From positions 19,896 to 83,895 of the forward strand of contig JAYMTL010000088.1 of NCBI GenBank assembly GCA_036897445.1: a stretch of DNA of 64,000 bases, given 5' to 3'. This document shows positions 26,079 through 40,038 of the stretch, piece after piece; within the stretch, counting starts at the first letter, position 1; every line of letters begins with the position of its first letter. The translations under genes were made by a program, and so were the position numbers. The DNA is from Pelargonium tetragonum (Eukaryota; Streptophyta; Magnoliopsida; Geraniales; Geraniaceae). A model generated the notes under the pieces. It did not search any database, had not been told where the DNA came from, and saw only the letters and a list, made by a program, of their open reading frames with translations.

Positions 26079-29000
26079 GGTTTGGCTCTATTACTACCTA
26101 GGAGGAAGATTTTTAGTAAAGCAGGGGCTGTTGTAGTTGTATATCAAAAGGGGGAGGCCAGAAGTTGGTAGAAAGTCCTTATACATGAGTTATTTAGAGC
26201 ATAAAAAGCAGTTTTCCTCTTTTCCCCGGATACTCAACCCAGTTAGATACGTAGTTTATAATGAATACAAAAAGGGTATAAAACTAATTGCCCTCGCTCG
26301 AAACACTACCGAGAGACGCCTAAAGAGAATTAAGTTGAGGACGACCTTGTATTGTAGAAGGGAGTTAAATCCTAATTTTAATTAACGGGCAAGCCTAAAA
26401 GGCAAAGAACTTATAGCAAGTTAACATAGGTATTCTTTCTTAGTTGAAAATGTATGATTAATAAAGGGCATTTCGAGGGAAAGACTCTAACGCGGGCATT
26501 AGTCCTTATAATAAAAAGACAATGCAGTACTAATAAAGTTTACTAGCTTTCTATAGGGTTAAAAAGAGCCCTAGTTACTTGGCAAACCCTTCAATATGGT
26601 GGGGCTACTAATATAAAGTATACAGCTCCTAATTGGTAAAGTGCCTACAAAAAGAGTTTCTACTTTTCGAATAAATTCGAGATACGCTAAAAAGTGATTA
26701 GAAGTGCTCTTGACTTTGTAAAAGGGAACCCCTTACAGTTAAAATTTACAATACACCAAGTCTCTAAAGTTGAACTTATAATTCTGCTTTCTACCTACCG
26801 GAATGGCTGCCCAAGGGAAGCTTAAATCATGTAAAATATATCCGCAGGTAGCACTGGATTCTTATTTTCAGAACCGGTTTAGCAGATTAAGGCTCTTTCT
26901 AATCTAATTAAGGCAGAACTCTCAGCCTGTTAATACAAGAATTAATAAAAATCATGAAACCAAAAATTATATACTTCTAAAAATCTATTGAAATTTCATT
27001 AAAAAGCAATTTATACAGTTTGTATTCCTAAAACGGGGTCCCCTTCGAATCTGAGGAAACTCTTGTTTTATACTCGAGCCTAGCCGGGTAAAGATATAGG
27101 GTAACTAAGTATGCTTGCGTAGATTATATTGTAAAAAACTTGTATCATCAAAGGCTTTTGAGTGCTCACAAAAAGCAGGGTCAGATTCCAATTCATTTAT
27201 ATAAGATAAGCGATTTTTCATTCCCCTTTATTTATATAACTATATATGTATATGTTGGGGATTAGCTTGGATGTTATAGTATACCATCTATAATCAAAGA
27301 AGTAAGCAAACCTGTAAGAGACACCCCGTCAAAGGACTTGGAAACAACAAAAATAGAATGAAATTTTTCTTAAAGAACTTTTAAAGCATTTAACCTAACT
27401 TTATTTTCCATCTCTAAAAACTCTTTACTGATGAAATAGAAGCCCTTTGCACAAAGAAATACTAATCTTGTTAGAGTAAAGTATCAGAAGTCAATAACTT
27501 AAAATCTCTAGTTACAAGGAGTCCGTCCCTGTGATTTATAGAGGGAATGGAATCCACTCTTGCAGAGCATACTTTTATTTTACTACTAGTAACACACTAG
27601 GTAATTTGGGCCTTACTATACTAAAGAGAGTCCCCCGGTAGACTCAAATGCGGCTTAAACTGCTACGTATAGCGGAGTAATACCCAAGGTGAGCTGCTTT
27701 TTAATTAAAGTAGGTAGGAGCATATACTTAGTACATCCAAGGGTTTCCTAGATTTAACCGAATCAACTAGACCTGGGTCTAAGGATACTTGTTTAATGTA
27801 GTATAAAAGCAATTAATTTAGACTTTAATATAGAGATCCTTTATTTATTGGGCGGGGCTCTTAAGTAAGAGCTATTAAATAAGTATTTCAAGTGGACTTA
27901 ATTAAAACGAATTCCTCATATGAAAGGACTTCTTTTCTTGTTATCTTAGTAAGAGAGCTTGAGAAGTATGCTATTCGGGTAAAATGCAGACACAGGACTT
28001 ATATAACTGTAAATGCTAGGGTTTTTAAAGGGTCAAAAATGAACCGAAATGAAAGCTTATTTTAATAGGTTTTTCACGCAAAACGCGCGCCTTTACTTAG
28101 ATCCGATTCGAACTACTAATGAGTCTCTTGCGTTAGACTAAAAGCCCTATCCGCAATTTAAAGTTTATTTTACTTAAAACCTAAATCCTGCAAACAAAAT
28201 GAATTTCATAAGGGTTCTGGTTTACAAAGGATTTCCTCTAATATTTAAATGTTAAAGTGAAGAATTAAAACGGCGCTCTTTTAAGAAATAATTAAGGCCG
28301 GTACTTTACTTAGCGAGCAAATCAAAGTGTTTAAGACCCCTTTCCGTACACGAAAAGCCTCAAGCATTAACCCAGCCCGGGGTAACAGCTACTTCTCGTA
28401 ATTCTATTGGAAAGCTCTTAAGCGCTTAATTAGGATTAGGAATTCCCCCTTTGCTGTAGTATACTAAGTAAAGTACCCGTTAAGTTATTTCTTAAAATTA
28501 AGAATGACTTTTAATGAAGGTTTTAGGAAAACTTGTGTATCTATTTTGAACCCTAATATCTAAAAATAAGGTGTTGCTTTGTTTTCTACTAGCATAACCC
28601 GGTTAATGAATTACTTATAAGACTTAAATCCCTTAGAACTCTTAACAAGATCAAATACTAATTAGTCAAGGCAGAGAAATGGGGGGAGTATATACTTTCT
28701 TATTGTTTTTACTGTATATGTTTCCTCCTTTTGATCGAAAGGGGTGGCTTGTTTCCCTTCGTAAGGAGTCCCTTTTTTGTCGAAAAAGGTTGTTTCATAT
28801 ATAAGGCAAAGCTTGATTTGCATTTTTACGTATAAAGACTCTCAAAACCAAGAATGATATTTCATATAACTACAAAAGTTCCTTCTAAATAGCGAATTAA
28901 ACTGAATAGAATAAAGGGGTTTATGACTAATGTTACTAAATTTCTCTATCCTTGAGTTGTTTAACTAAGTCCTTTCATGAAAAACCCTATAGCAAAGGTA

Positions 29001-30054
29001 GGAAACAAGTCTTTGTCAAACTTTCAATATGTCGAGCGTTTCATACAAAAGCTAGTAATTCCAGGATTTTGTAGTCTAGTAAAATAAGGTATAGGAAGTT
29101 GAATCTCCAGTTCATTGAGGGATTTCTCTTTCTTATTAGTTAGCGGATAAGGATAGCTATCTATGAAGATTGGGATTGACTAGCTTTCTATATCAAATTT
29201 GTAATTAATTTGTACAAAATAAAGGAGCAAAAAGGTTGCTAAGCTTAGACAAAGTATAGGTCAATTTATTTACAAAAGCAGGTTTAAGAGAATGTCCTTA
29301 CTAGCTAAGCTTATATAGATAGGTTTCCGTTAAAGCTTGACTCAGTTGATTTATAGAGGAGCTTTAGGTAGGATACAAAGGTAATAAAAGTTTTCCTAAA
29401 TGAGGGACGTAGAAATCCTGAATTCTTATAAATGAGTGTTTAATATAAATTAATAAATGTATGAAGAGTGCTTATTCATAAATCTTCTAAAGAGTCTAGA
29501 AATTTGTAGGGTTAAGATAAGAGGTTTGGAATAAAGACAGTCAAAATGAAAGTTAGGGATGTGGCATAGTAGGTAAATAGCGAAAATCTTCAGTTGCTCT
29601 CCTTTTAGGACTCCTTAACTAGGACTAGAAAGAAGGATTAAAAGAGTCATTAGGGAAGCTTTAGCTTAGCAAATTGACGGGCTTGCTTAAGTCTAACTCT
29701 TTCTTTTCTTTAAGTAGGCTATGCAATCAGTACTTCTTCCTTTCAATTAGGAAATAGACTATCTATCTTAAGAAGCTTGACTATATAAAGAGTATACTGA
29801 AACCAGTCAATCTAAGAACACAACAGAAACCGGTGAGTGGAATCTGTCTAGCTTACAACAAACAGAATAGGAAAGAAAAAGTAAAGAGTAACAACAAAAG
29901 CAAGATGTAAGACCAGAATCTGTCAATAAAAATAAAGAATCAGTTAGCTAATATTCACTGATTAATTTATCTTCTTCGTATAAGTCATTTTACTGATAAA
30001 GGAAATTTTAGGTATCTCAACTCAAGTGGGAAATTCCTGTTTATTTAGAGTTCA
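26079..30054. other. Gene-free AT-rich stretch
   Basis: No gene recognised. A basic 82-codon frame at 26137-26385 starts at TTG and has no family motif. GC boxes lie at 26724-26732, 27035-27043 and 28765-28772. A tRNA-like B-box (AGTTCGAATCGG, minus) lies at about 28095-28145. From 29150 on, the sequence becomes steadily more purine-rich toward the relic at 30.06 kb. Confidence 0.55.
28095..28145 (-). pseudogene. tRNA-like remnant
   Basis: On the minus strand TAGTCTAACGC (D-arm-like) is followed by AGTAGTTCGAATCGG (T-loop-like). The D-arm words resemble GGCCTAACGC in the tRNA-like sequence at 60.55 kb. The spacing between the two boxes is too short for a normal anticodon arm plus variable region, so this is at best a truncated remnant. 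Confidence 0.22.
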
Positions 30055-30640
30055 GGTCTAGCTAAGAATAAGAAGGGTATAGCTCTAATGAGGGTTAAGA
30101 AGACTGCTAAGAAAGTTCTCAAGATAGGGCAGGTATTAAGAAAAGTTTAGCAAGTAAAGTAAGAAAGTAAGGAGGCTAAAGAAGGCAAAAGGGGTGATTT
30201 TTTTTGGTTATAGCGTAAGTAGGTATACTCAATAGACTATATAGCGTTTCCCTTAAGGTGCCTAGGGTCGGGTAACAAGAACCATTACTAATCCTTCTAA
30301 GGTTATATCCTCTATACAGCGCTAGCTACTAAGAGAGCAAGAGAAATTTTAACTACTAGCAAGGAAATCCTATAGGGAGCCAAGAACAAAGCAGTTAAGG
30401 AGCTAGATACAAAGGCAGGGAATACGGGTACAGCTACAAAGAGCAAGGCTTTCGAAACTACCAGGGCTCATAAGAAATTACATAATGCAGGTACAGATTT
30501 AGCTAAGACTAGGACTCTAAGGTATAGGTATTGTGCATAAGAAACAACAAGTTATGATACAAAATGAGATGCAGGCTAAGAAGGCTACAGCTCTTAAGAA
30601 ATAGGAAAGCCTATAATAAGTAAAAGAAGTTTCTATTCGG
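30055..30640 (+). pseudogene. Longest lysine/alanine-rich repeat relic (locus 2)
   Basis: This plus-strand stretch is dominated by AAG, GCT, ACA and CTA codons. In one frame it reads NKKGIALMRVKKTAKKVL, then reaches stops. Core copies (GGTA-A-GCT type) stand at 30075-30092, 30426-30441, 30489-30507 and 30581-30600, the last three about 60-90 bases apart, so the parent was probably a tandem repeat of some 20-30 residues. The same core, in the same codon phase, appears at 10.87, 40.75, 54.88, 59.17-59.24 and 61.84-61.95 kb. It has several in-frame stops and no intact start. The composition suggests a basic, helical, possibly nucleic-acid-binding tail; the family is not recognised. Confidence 0.5.
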
Positions 30641-33600
30641 CATATTATTTGGTAAGCAAGCTCCCTTCCCTGTGCTGGTAATTTCATAAGGCATTTTCCT
30701 TAAGTTTAGCGGATACTTGTAGAAAGAGGGGCTCTTTTTGCTTCCATGTTCCTACTTTTCGGGGTCCTAGTTACTATAAAACTATAAAGTATTAGGAGCT
30801 ACTAAAAATATCTTAGGAATTTAGTAATTAAGATAAAAAGTAAATTATTGTGACAAGGAAGTTTAAAACCCAGTTTCTGCTTTAAAAGGACCCCCTTTTT
30901 GTAAGTATATCCAATTGAATTGGGAGTTTCACTTTAGCCTTATTTCCAATGTAAATAATAATAGACTATGTTAGAACTAGAAATTCATTACACAACTAGC
31001 TTCTTTCCAAGGCTCTCTCTAGAATGAGAAAGAAACTCAACGAATCCCATTAAGTAAAGTACTAGATCCGTGAAAAAAAGTATTCATCCAAGAATCCTTT
31101 CTTCAGTAAAGTCCAAGCTTTTATGTTTTTAGAGTTCTATAAAAAGCTCCCACCCGATCTCAAAACATAAATACTGAATTTATACAAAATAAAATTTTGA
31201 AATTTAACAAGAATCCTTGCACCATGTACAACTAGTTTTTTTTTTGAAATTTTCTCTCGTAAGAAAACCTCGGTATATACATATACAGAACCTGTATTTA
31301 CCTGATAAATTAATATTAGGATCTCCTACTCCCTTAAATACTTATTTACTATACTAAGAGGCCTTTTTAAGCTAATAGCATCAAACAAATCTGATTTAAC
31401 GGCAGTCTCTTTGCGTTGTTGTTCCTATTCCCTATACTATACGAATATTTTTAGTTTATGAATGCTTTATTTAAAACGACCCTTCTAGTTTAGCTTCACA
31501 TTTGTATAATAGGATATTGTACCTCAGTATTGTGAAAACTAATTAATAGGCTTTCTTTCCTCTCTCTATCTCTATAGCAGCAACTGCGGAGAACAAGAGG
31601 AATACACTATCAAAATGTTACTACGTACCTGGTTAGTCTTTCCCGTACCTGTAGCAAATAAGTCAAACCTTAAAAACCCAGTAAAAATTTCTAATTAGTC
31701 GAGGCATAGAAACTCATTAAAGGCTAGCATTATAAGCAATAGAAAATCCAGCAAATTCTTTAACCAAAAGCAATGTTTCCAAGTTAATAAGTTTGAGGAC
31801 AGTAAATCAAAGTAATAATTCCTAAAAGTAAGACTCAAGATCTAGTAAAAGGAATTTAAGCAGGGTCTTTAAGTAATAAGGTGAAGCCATTTTTCAGGCA
31901 CTCCTTAGTTAGATCCTACGGGTTTCGGTTAAAGGCAAGCAAGAAATAGATAAAAGAAAATAAGGGGTCTCCTATAAATTTACATAAGAAAGTTCCCAGT
32001 ATACTTTTCTTGTACTGCAGGGGAGCTCGGTTCATTTTACTCGTATTTTAGGGGTTTCTACAAGGTAAAGGTTGCTAGGGGGCTCTAGTTATTGTGAAGG
32101 GCTTGTAAAAGAAAGACCAAAATTATGCCCGGATAAACTTTTTCGTAGTTAGGAAATTCCCACTGCATAGCTAGTTCTGAAACTTGATTTTTGTAGGCAA
32201 GTGTTTTAGAGACAAAGAATTTCCAAACCAAGTTAGCTTTCCTATTATTCTTGTAGCTCTTTTACCTTTGTTAGCAGGACCAGTCAAGCTTCCTATCTCA
32301 TTAAATAAGAAAAGGGCTACTAGCTTTTTTTTGCCTTTGAAAGTCTTGTATCCTGGTATATAAAGGAGACCCCTTTTGCAAAAGTCTTTTAAATGCTTAC
32401 TCATCATACGGAATACCCAGATATTGTATACGCTACTCTATGCCAGCTACCCAAGAACACGATTCCAGAAACAGGCCGCTAAAAGTATAAGGAGGTACGA
32501 GAATAACAGCTTTTAAAAGCTGTGAGTTAGGTAAGCAAATTGTATGAGGGGTCTTTCCAATCACATTCATTCAACGGTGCGAAATAGGTAAAATAAAAAT
32601 AGAGTCTTAAGCTGTACCCTACTCGGTATAAGACCAAGTAAATTGTTTCCTGTTATAAAAAGGGTCCTTTTCTTAGGCTAAAACTTATTAAAATAAGTCC
32701 TAGTGTATTATTTTTTAAGCAGAAGTTCTTGTTGATAAAAATATGCTCGATACGAGATACTCCTTATTTATATAAATATTGTTATTGCTCCAAAACTTTT
32801 GTAACCTACAACGGGTTTCACTTAAGTTGCTTTGAAGAGGGGCTTAGAAAAACCTTGGGTCTATTTTGAAAGTATGATAGTATAAAAGATTCCCGAGAAT
32901 TTACAAGAAAGGTTTTACTAAATACAAAGGGGTAGAAATTAACAAATTACGTATTTACCTGAGGAAGTATACCCTGGATGTCTGTTACTTTTATCGAGAG
33001 AGTAGTTTTATTTGTTCAAATTCACTTTTTAGGGCTCTTCCTAAGCCTTATAGTTATAGAGCTTCTAAACCTTGACAGTTTATTCTACTTATAGAAGTAG
33101 TCCGACAAAAAAACGGGTATCCTACTTTATAGGACCCCAACCTTCTTAGTCTGTATATATCCTTTAAAAGGAAGTACTCGTTTCTATCTTTACACTATAA
33201 CATTAAGGTTACATACCTTGTTAGTATCAGAAACCTACCATACGAATCTGAAGTATTCAACCAAAACCTAGAGTACCCGCTTTACTGTTAGTATCACCCA
33301 GAATTTGGCTTTATCTAAGAGGTTTTTGACTTTTTTGTTATAAGGAATTCCTTGTTCTTTAATCAGTTGAAGTCCGTCGTTAAGATGTTTCTATTTTGCT
33401 AGCAGTTCTCAGGGTTTGTACTATTCTATCTTGGTTATTACCAACCACAAGGTTATGCCCCCTCTTAGTACCCTTTTACAGCACCGGCAAATAAAAGTTA
33501 GAAGTCCGCTGTTAAACCCACTCTTCACTAAATTATTCCCAGTTCGGGCCCTTACCTATACCCCGCCTCTCAGTGAAACATCAAGAGCCTAACCCTTCCC

Positions 33601-36600
33601 TGTCAAGCTTTCCTTGTGCCTTTTCCATCGAAAATTTCGAGTTTACTATCGTTTTACCCTAGACTTATAGGTGGGATTTGGTTTCTCTAATGAAGAAGCT
33701 CAGTAACTTGTACAGGATCAACAAAAGATTCAGGTCTCCTAACAGGAGCCTCCTAAAGCACGAATAAAGTAAAGGATAAGCATATGAAACAAAAAGGATC
33801 TAAAACTAATAAGAGAAACCCAGGTCGTACAGAGGCGGATGCCTATCATACTAAATTAAGCCCTTCTTTAATCCTGACAATTATTATCAAAATCGAAGTT
33901 ATACTAAATTGCGAGGAGAATCTTTTGTAAAATAAAACCCGGACTAATAGAATAGGTAGATCTCTTTTATAATTCTAGGCTTATTGGAAAACCTCATATT
34001 AGTAGATTAAGACTGGGAATCTACTCACACTTGTAATAAAAAGTAGGAGACCCGAGAGATCCTATACTTTCTAAACTCAATAAAAAAACCCCTATTCCAA
34101 GATATGCAGTCCCGTAGGGAGTCCCTTGCATGCATAACGAGACGAGAGTCCGGCTAAATAAAAGAAGGGTTTCGCAAATAAAAGGATTCCTGGACTTCAT
34201 TTTAAGAGGCGAAAGTCTTACGAGATTGGAGTATGTTGTTTCTAACTCACACTTATGTCAGAACTTCTAAAAAGATGCAAAGTCCCTGAAGATTTTACTT
34301 ATTAATCTTTTATAAAAGACCGGCTAATTCAAAGCTTTACAATAACTAGAGTCTCGCCTCTAACCCCACCTAGCCAGCGTCTCTTAACAATCCGGAGTAA
34401 CCTCTTTCAAGTAAGACTAGAAATCCCCTTTAAATTTCTAATTCAACAGGAGTAGCTCTCTAATTACTTAAGTATAGAAAAAGCGCTATTAAAGGGCAAG
34501 TTCTTCTATTTATGATTTTCTGTGTCCTATATTTAAAGAGAAGTATATCTACTTGAAAAACTGGTACTAAAAGTAATAGGTAGAGCCAGGGCTAATTCTT
34601 GAAATGTAAAAATGTTATTTTAGTGCCCAAAAAGGCTCCTATTCTGAAAGGGAATCCCCTATAAAAGTCTTAAAAAATCTTTTTGTTATAGTAAATTGTT
34701 AATAACTCCTAAGGGGCCTCTTAAAAAGGTGCCCGTGAAATTCCACCAAGCTCTCTGAGTCTTAAACGTCGTAGGGTAAGGGCCAAGTAAGAAATCTATA
34801 ACTAAACAGAAAGGTAAAAATAAGAGCAGTTAAAAGAAAAGGTATAAAATAAATGGAGCACTTGGGACCCTACAGTATATAATTAAGTTTACCGGGCGGG
34901 GCTTATTTTTCTTCCTGGCAGCAAGGGCTTTAAACCCAACAAGCTTAAGGCAAGTATAGTGTAGGAGTGCTGATAAATCAGAAGTTACTCATTATCGGTA
35001 TTTACTCTTTTTCGATCAAGAGAGGAGCTTTTCAAGTAGCAATCTCCCTTTGATAATTTAGTCCTTACAGTTTAGTTTCTTTCTAGGTGCCGGGCTGAGG
35101 CTCTTAAAAATTCTGAATCTTTAGCTTTAGGGAGTAGGCTCTAGACTGCAAGCTTCGGTATAAAATTCCTTTAAGGTAAGAATAGTTTGAAGTCTATAGT
35201 CAACGGGTTTCTCTAAAAATTTGTAATAAAAAAAGGGAAACCTATATATTAAACCAGTAGCAACTTAAGGACCCCTTCCCCTTTTAGTTATAAGTCATTG
35301 AGAGTCCTCACTAAAGCTAAAGAGAAGGGAGCAAATTGAAAGTGTTAAAGATTTTCATTTTATGTACTAGTTAAATGAAACCTCGTGAAGATGGATCAAA
35401 AGCTTTTCTCAACTCTTTCTTATACATGTAAAAAGAGCTTCTATAATAATATATCTCTAAGGCGTAATCTTTAATTTATATCCTCTAGACAAGTAAAGGT
35501 CTTAGTAAAGTTTAAAGGGTTTCAGAAAGAACGGATTAAGGATAGAGCTCACCAGTAAAAAGGGAATTTGTCCAATACCATTTCTTAGATCATAGACAAT
35601 TCGTCACTTCCTTTTATCTTGTAGGAATCGGGTAGATTTCGGCTTGGTACAGCATGTAGGATATAATTTAAATCTCCTTGTCAGGTTAGACCCCTTTTTT
35701 CTAGTTTTACAGTAAACCTTATCATTCAAAAAGTTACAGGGATCGAAAATAGCAAAACGTCAACTGCTAAGATTTTAGATAAAAACTTCTATTGAACTTT
35801 AGAAAATCCCCATTCACTGCACGGGGTGTAACACTGGATTTTTTGTTATATTTAAATGTCATGAACTGAGAGGAACTCATTTCATACGAGGGGCTAAGGG
35901 GGCCTCCCATGAATTAGTAATTACTCTATACTTAGACGCCTAATTGAACCCAAATTTGAATCTATGACTGCTCCGAAAACTACTACCTACTCTTTTTCCA
36001 GTTAAAGTTTAACGAAGTTTTTATCTAGTTGTATACTACCTGCCCCTTTAAAAATTTTACATTTCGGAGCCTTGGTTTTAGTTAGATCTACCCTCTTCAA
36101 GATATCCAATTTATTAAGTAATGCATTACCTCTATTTTGAGTTTCCAGTAACTCCTAATTAATTTCTTAGTCTTTCATTTGTATCGGGTAAGGTTCTTGT
36201 TTCATTTCTGATTTTATTAATTTGTAAAACCCATAAAAGCTTTACCACCAAGGTACAACTATCTTTCTTTTTAAGAAAGTGTATCCTAATAAGAGAGACT
36301 CCGTCCATATAAGACATATCCCCAGCCAGAGTACCTTGCAATATCCAAGGAGTAACACTAGAAAGAAGCTTTTCCTGTTCTCTCACGAGAGTCAATTTTC
36401 CTAAGTAAGCTAAGATGCTAGCAGGAGGTTTCTTTTATATAGGTCTATTGCGCGTCAAATGTCTTCCAAACGCCGTACTTTATAAGAATTTTTTATTTCG
36501 TAAGTAATCTGCCCTTCTACATTTAACGGATAATTCGAATTTCCTACTTGGTTTGGTTAGAAGCCTAGTTTACTTGTATTCGCATCAACTCCGTTCTTTT

Positions 36601-37499
36601 CTATTGAGGACCAGACCTCTAGAATTTCTTTAGTCCCATTACCGAAAAAGGACCCGTTAGGCTACGGAAAATCTAGGTTTTACCAAAAATTCTTTTTTTA
36701 TATGGAGACACATACTCCGCTTCCTTATATCTTTCTAGTTTACATTTCAAGTTTTTGAACAAAAGTATACTAATTTAATTATATCCCCTATATCTTTTTT
36801 CTTATATAAAATCTTGGTGCTGGATTCCTTAAAGCTTGCTGAGGTAAGTCAATTTCACTTTGTCTTATTAATAAAGGTTCTAGCTTGCAGTTATGCTTCT
36901 AGTTACAGGATTTTGGACAGTTAGAATCCTTACTTGAACTTAGTATAGAGATTACTGTAACATAATAAATAAACTTAATTAGTACAGCTTTTTTTTAGCA
37001 CAAGTTTTAGATTTGAAAGGAGTCCCTTTCCGGTTATGAGCCGCAGAAATTCTTAGAATAAGATCCTAAAACAAGGGTTCTTCCTCAAATACATCCAAGT
37101 AGGTTGAGTAGTATAGTTTTGTTTATACAGGTATTCTCTTAGATATGGGTATAAACTAGAAAGGAAATTACAAGATTAAGTAAGCAGTAAACACTCTGAA
37201 AAGGAATCCAAAGATACTCCTTGCTTAAAACCTATAATTATTGAATTACCTATTTTGGGTTAAGTAAAAAATCCTTGCGATTAGATACTCCATTTTGTTT
37301 CCTAAAATTTTTTATATTGTCCAGTTTGAAATTCACCCGGTTCGGAAAGCCTCTCAAGAGCGATCGGATAAGTGCCTTGTTTAGAGCTTAGAAGCGAGCA
37401 CTCGTAAAAGTAATTAAATACATAAAGGTACAGTAAGGAAAGAGAGACCCCTATAATAGTTAAAAGCCCTATCCTCTCTTGAAATTTTATATTGGGTAA
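30641..37499. other. Gene-free AT-rich stretch rich in GC boxes
   Basis: No gene recognised; no open frame exceeds 78 codons. GC boxes lie at 30884-30900, 31964-31972, 34117-34125, 34650-34659 and 37016-37031. A bulged hairpin (CTCCT-AAC-AGGAG within 33733-33750) is present. Confidence 0.55.
34647..34663. repeat. GC-box quasi-palindrome copy
   Basis: AAAGGGAATCCCCTATA: GGG and CCC across a short centre, with the A-run before and TATA after that mark the family. Confidence 0.6.
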
Positions 37500-37556
37500 A
37501 TCGAAGTCGAATCCAAGAACTGGTTACAGGTTCGAATCCCCTTGAGCTGGGTGTTG
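37500..37556 (+). pseudogene. tRNA-like remnant with doubled B-box
   Basis: The plus strand carries GTCGAATCC followed by CAGGTTCGAATCCCC about 20 bases later. Only the T-loop region is well kept. The T-stem pairs for two or three positions and no acceptor stem closes. Probably a decayed tRNA or tRNA-derived repeat. Confidence 0.28.
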
Positions 37557-38784
37557 CCCCATAGCTACCTAATGGACCTTTGAAGTCTATCCTTTACTCT
37601 TTTTTCATATGGTGACTGATCAATTCCAATAAACCTTTTCAAAGAGTCTCTTGTGTAATCGACTAATTGTATAAACAAATCTTCCTTTTAAGTATAATTA
37701 AGAGTTCTAGGGAATTTAAGTATCCACGATAAAGTGACAATAAAAAATGGAAATGACCTGGAATGTTTGAAGTCTTAGACTTGTTGATTAAGAAAGCTTT
37801 GGTTGAAAGCGGAGGTATTTAGTCCCGGGGTACTGCTATTCTAATTTCTGTAGTTTTAGTAATTAAAAGAAATTTCTTAGATACTTTTTTTATAAGGAAG
37901 CTCTTGTTTGTATAATATTTTTATATAGAGGAGCTCTGAAGGTATAGTTTATACACCATTTCCAATCTCTTGTTCTGACTTTTCAGCAGAGTATAAATCG
38001 ACCTTCTTCTTTTTTGTAATATGGCAAAAAAGGCTGGTAAAAGGAATTTTGTTTAGCATACTTGTCCGGAAACATTTCTTTCTCAATTTCTATAGAGATT
38101 TTTAGACTTTTAATGCTAACGCCTTGTAATTACAAAAGTCGTACACCCAGATATCCGTAATACTAAGGAAGGAGGGGCTCCTCTATGCCCTGAAGCGGCA
38201 CTCTTGTGAGTATGTTTTTGTAGTGCCAGTTAAAAGCCTCTCAAAGACACTATTATTTTTTAGATGAGACCTTTCCTTGAAAAAGTTAAAGTACGAAGCA
38301 TACGGTACAGTCAAAATATTAGGATATATGTATAGAATAGGCTAGCTTTTTCAGCGCAGGAATCTCTTTACTATAGGAACTTAACTTAGTATTTAACTCT
38401 TTTAAATTGAAATACGGGTGAGACTTTTATAGTAGATCCAGAAGAGAGATAAGCACTACCAAAAAGGAGTATTGTAGGCCCACTTAGCTTAAAAATTGAA
38501 TGGATAAACTCAATTTAGTAAGGAAGTACTACTAAGTCTAAAAAGTATAAACACCAGGCATCCCTGTATTTGTTTCAGTTAGAATTTATGAATTAACGTG
38601 TCATATAACAAGAAGGGCCTACAATAAAAACTTAGTACGATTCCCACAAAACTTGTTATGATAAACCCCTATTTAGAATAAGGAAAGCGGAGTTTTTAAC
38701 CTGGCATTTGCGTTTGTAAAATAGACTTCCTGCATACTTTCACTTTCTATTTACTTCACAAGTCTCCCAAAATACAAAAAAGGA

Positions 38785-38850
38785 CTTGAACCCACAGTAG
38801 TTGTCCATTTGTAGAGTGGCTCTAATAAGACTAAAAAAAGAGATTCTTTA
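38785..38850 (-). pseudogene. tRNA-like remnant
   Basis: On the minus strand TTATTAGAGCCACTCTACAAATGG is followed by TGTGGGTTCAAGTCC. The D-arm end (TTAGAGC) and B-box are tRNA-like, but the T-stem partner strand is replaced by a T-run. It begins the minus-strand series of tRNA-like sequences that continues to 63 kb. Confidence 0.28.
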
Positions 38851-39884
38851 TGCTCCTTGTTTATCCTTACTAAAAGAGAAGCAGATATTGATTCATTTCT
38901 TATGGAAAAGCTTAGTCATAGACAATAAGGTATACCTCATAATAGAAAGCTTACATTTGCTTTTACAGAAGCAAGTTTAAATAAAGAGCTTTAAAGTCAA
39001 GCCCTTCTTGTTGCTAGTCAGATTTAGAACCCCTGCAGCTAATGTCTTCCGTGTTCTCTGCTTTTGTATTAGTATTAGACAGTAATAAAAAGAAAGAAGA
39101 GTCTAATAGATATTGGTCTTCTTAAATTGATAGTTGTATATATAAGTTGTATTCCGATTTTTCTCTGTAGTTACTAATAATAAAGTAGAGGACACAGAAA
39201 CTTATAAGTAAATCGGTAAGTACTCTGTAGACTGCAGGCGAAAGGTGGAAAATGTAGTATATATGATAGAACACGAATAACCTTTATCTGCTGAGGATTA
39301 CATAAAATGAAAGTTTTCTAGTAGTTATCAAGAAAACGAGTAAGAGTATCACTAAGATACGGAGTAGTATAAGAAAGTGAATACGAAGGCGACAAAGTCG
39401 GAGAAAGTTTAAGGGGGTTTTAAGAAAGAAGCTCTGATGGATAAGGTAAGCTATGAAGAAGTAAGTCAATAAGCAGTTTGTGGGCTGTAAGGTAAATAGG
39501 GTTCGTTTTAAGTTTCCTATTTCTTATTTCTCTTAAATTTCGCCTAGGAGGCGTTTTGGCAATCTTTGTTTCGAGAAACTCAGGACTAAACTTCCACGGA
39601 CTTTGTAGCTTTCGAATTCCCTTGAGTAACTCGTATTTTCTACTAATACCTGAAGTTAATGGAAATTTTATTAGTAAGAATAGTGGCATAAAGCTAAATC
39701 AACACATAAAGATAAGACAGCGGGTTCTAATCGCCTTCGATCTTCTATTTAAAAAACGATATAACTCTGCAGTTATAACTTTAAATCCCTGTTACCAAAA
39801 CTCCAACCCCTTTCTTTTCGGTAAGTGAGACACTTCTATTAGAATTATGAAGGTATTACTCTGGTTGCCTATTAACGCGGGAGC

Positions 39885-40038
39885 AGAACTTGAACCTATT
39901 ACCATCGTATAAAAATGGATTTTCATTTACCATAAGTCAACTCGATAAAATGTTATAAAATAAACCTCCTAAAAACTTATTTCACTTACCCCTCGTGTTT
40001 AAGAGTATAAGTCAAAATCTCTTTATCTAAGTGATTCA
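39885..40038 (-). repeat. tRNA-like composite element, copy B
   Basis: On the minus strand the 13-mer AATCACTTAGATA (40036-40024) precedes, by about 136 bases, a B-box of the form AGGTTCAAGTTC at about 39890. Between them is ATGGTAAATG, matching the GGTAAAGC D-arm words of copies C-E. The plus-strand flank ACTCGATAAAATGTTATAA also resembles copies C and E. No clean cloverleaf forms. Confidence 0.45.

Noticed and set aside
26137-26385. Basic 82-codon plus-strand frame that might be a ribosomal protein
   Set aside because: Only general basic composition; no ribosomal protein motif, TTG start, no neighbouring genes.
29672-29686. rRNA-like word AAATTGACGGG
   Set aside because: The conserved continuation is missing and no other rRNA block lies nearby in the right order.
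37279-37292. rRNA-like word CGATTAGATACTC
   Set aside because: A single short match, far from the other rRNA-like words and without flanking helices.
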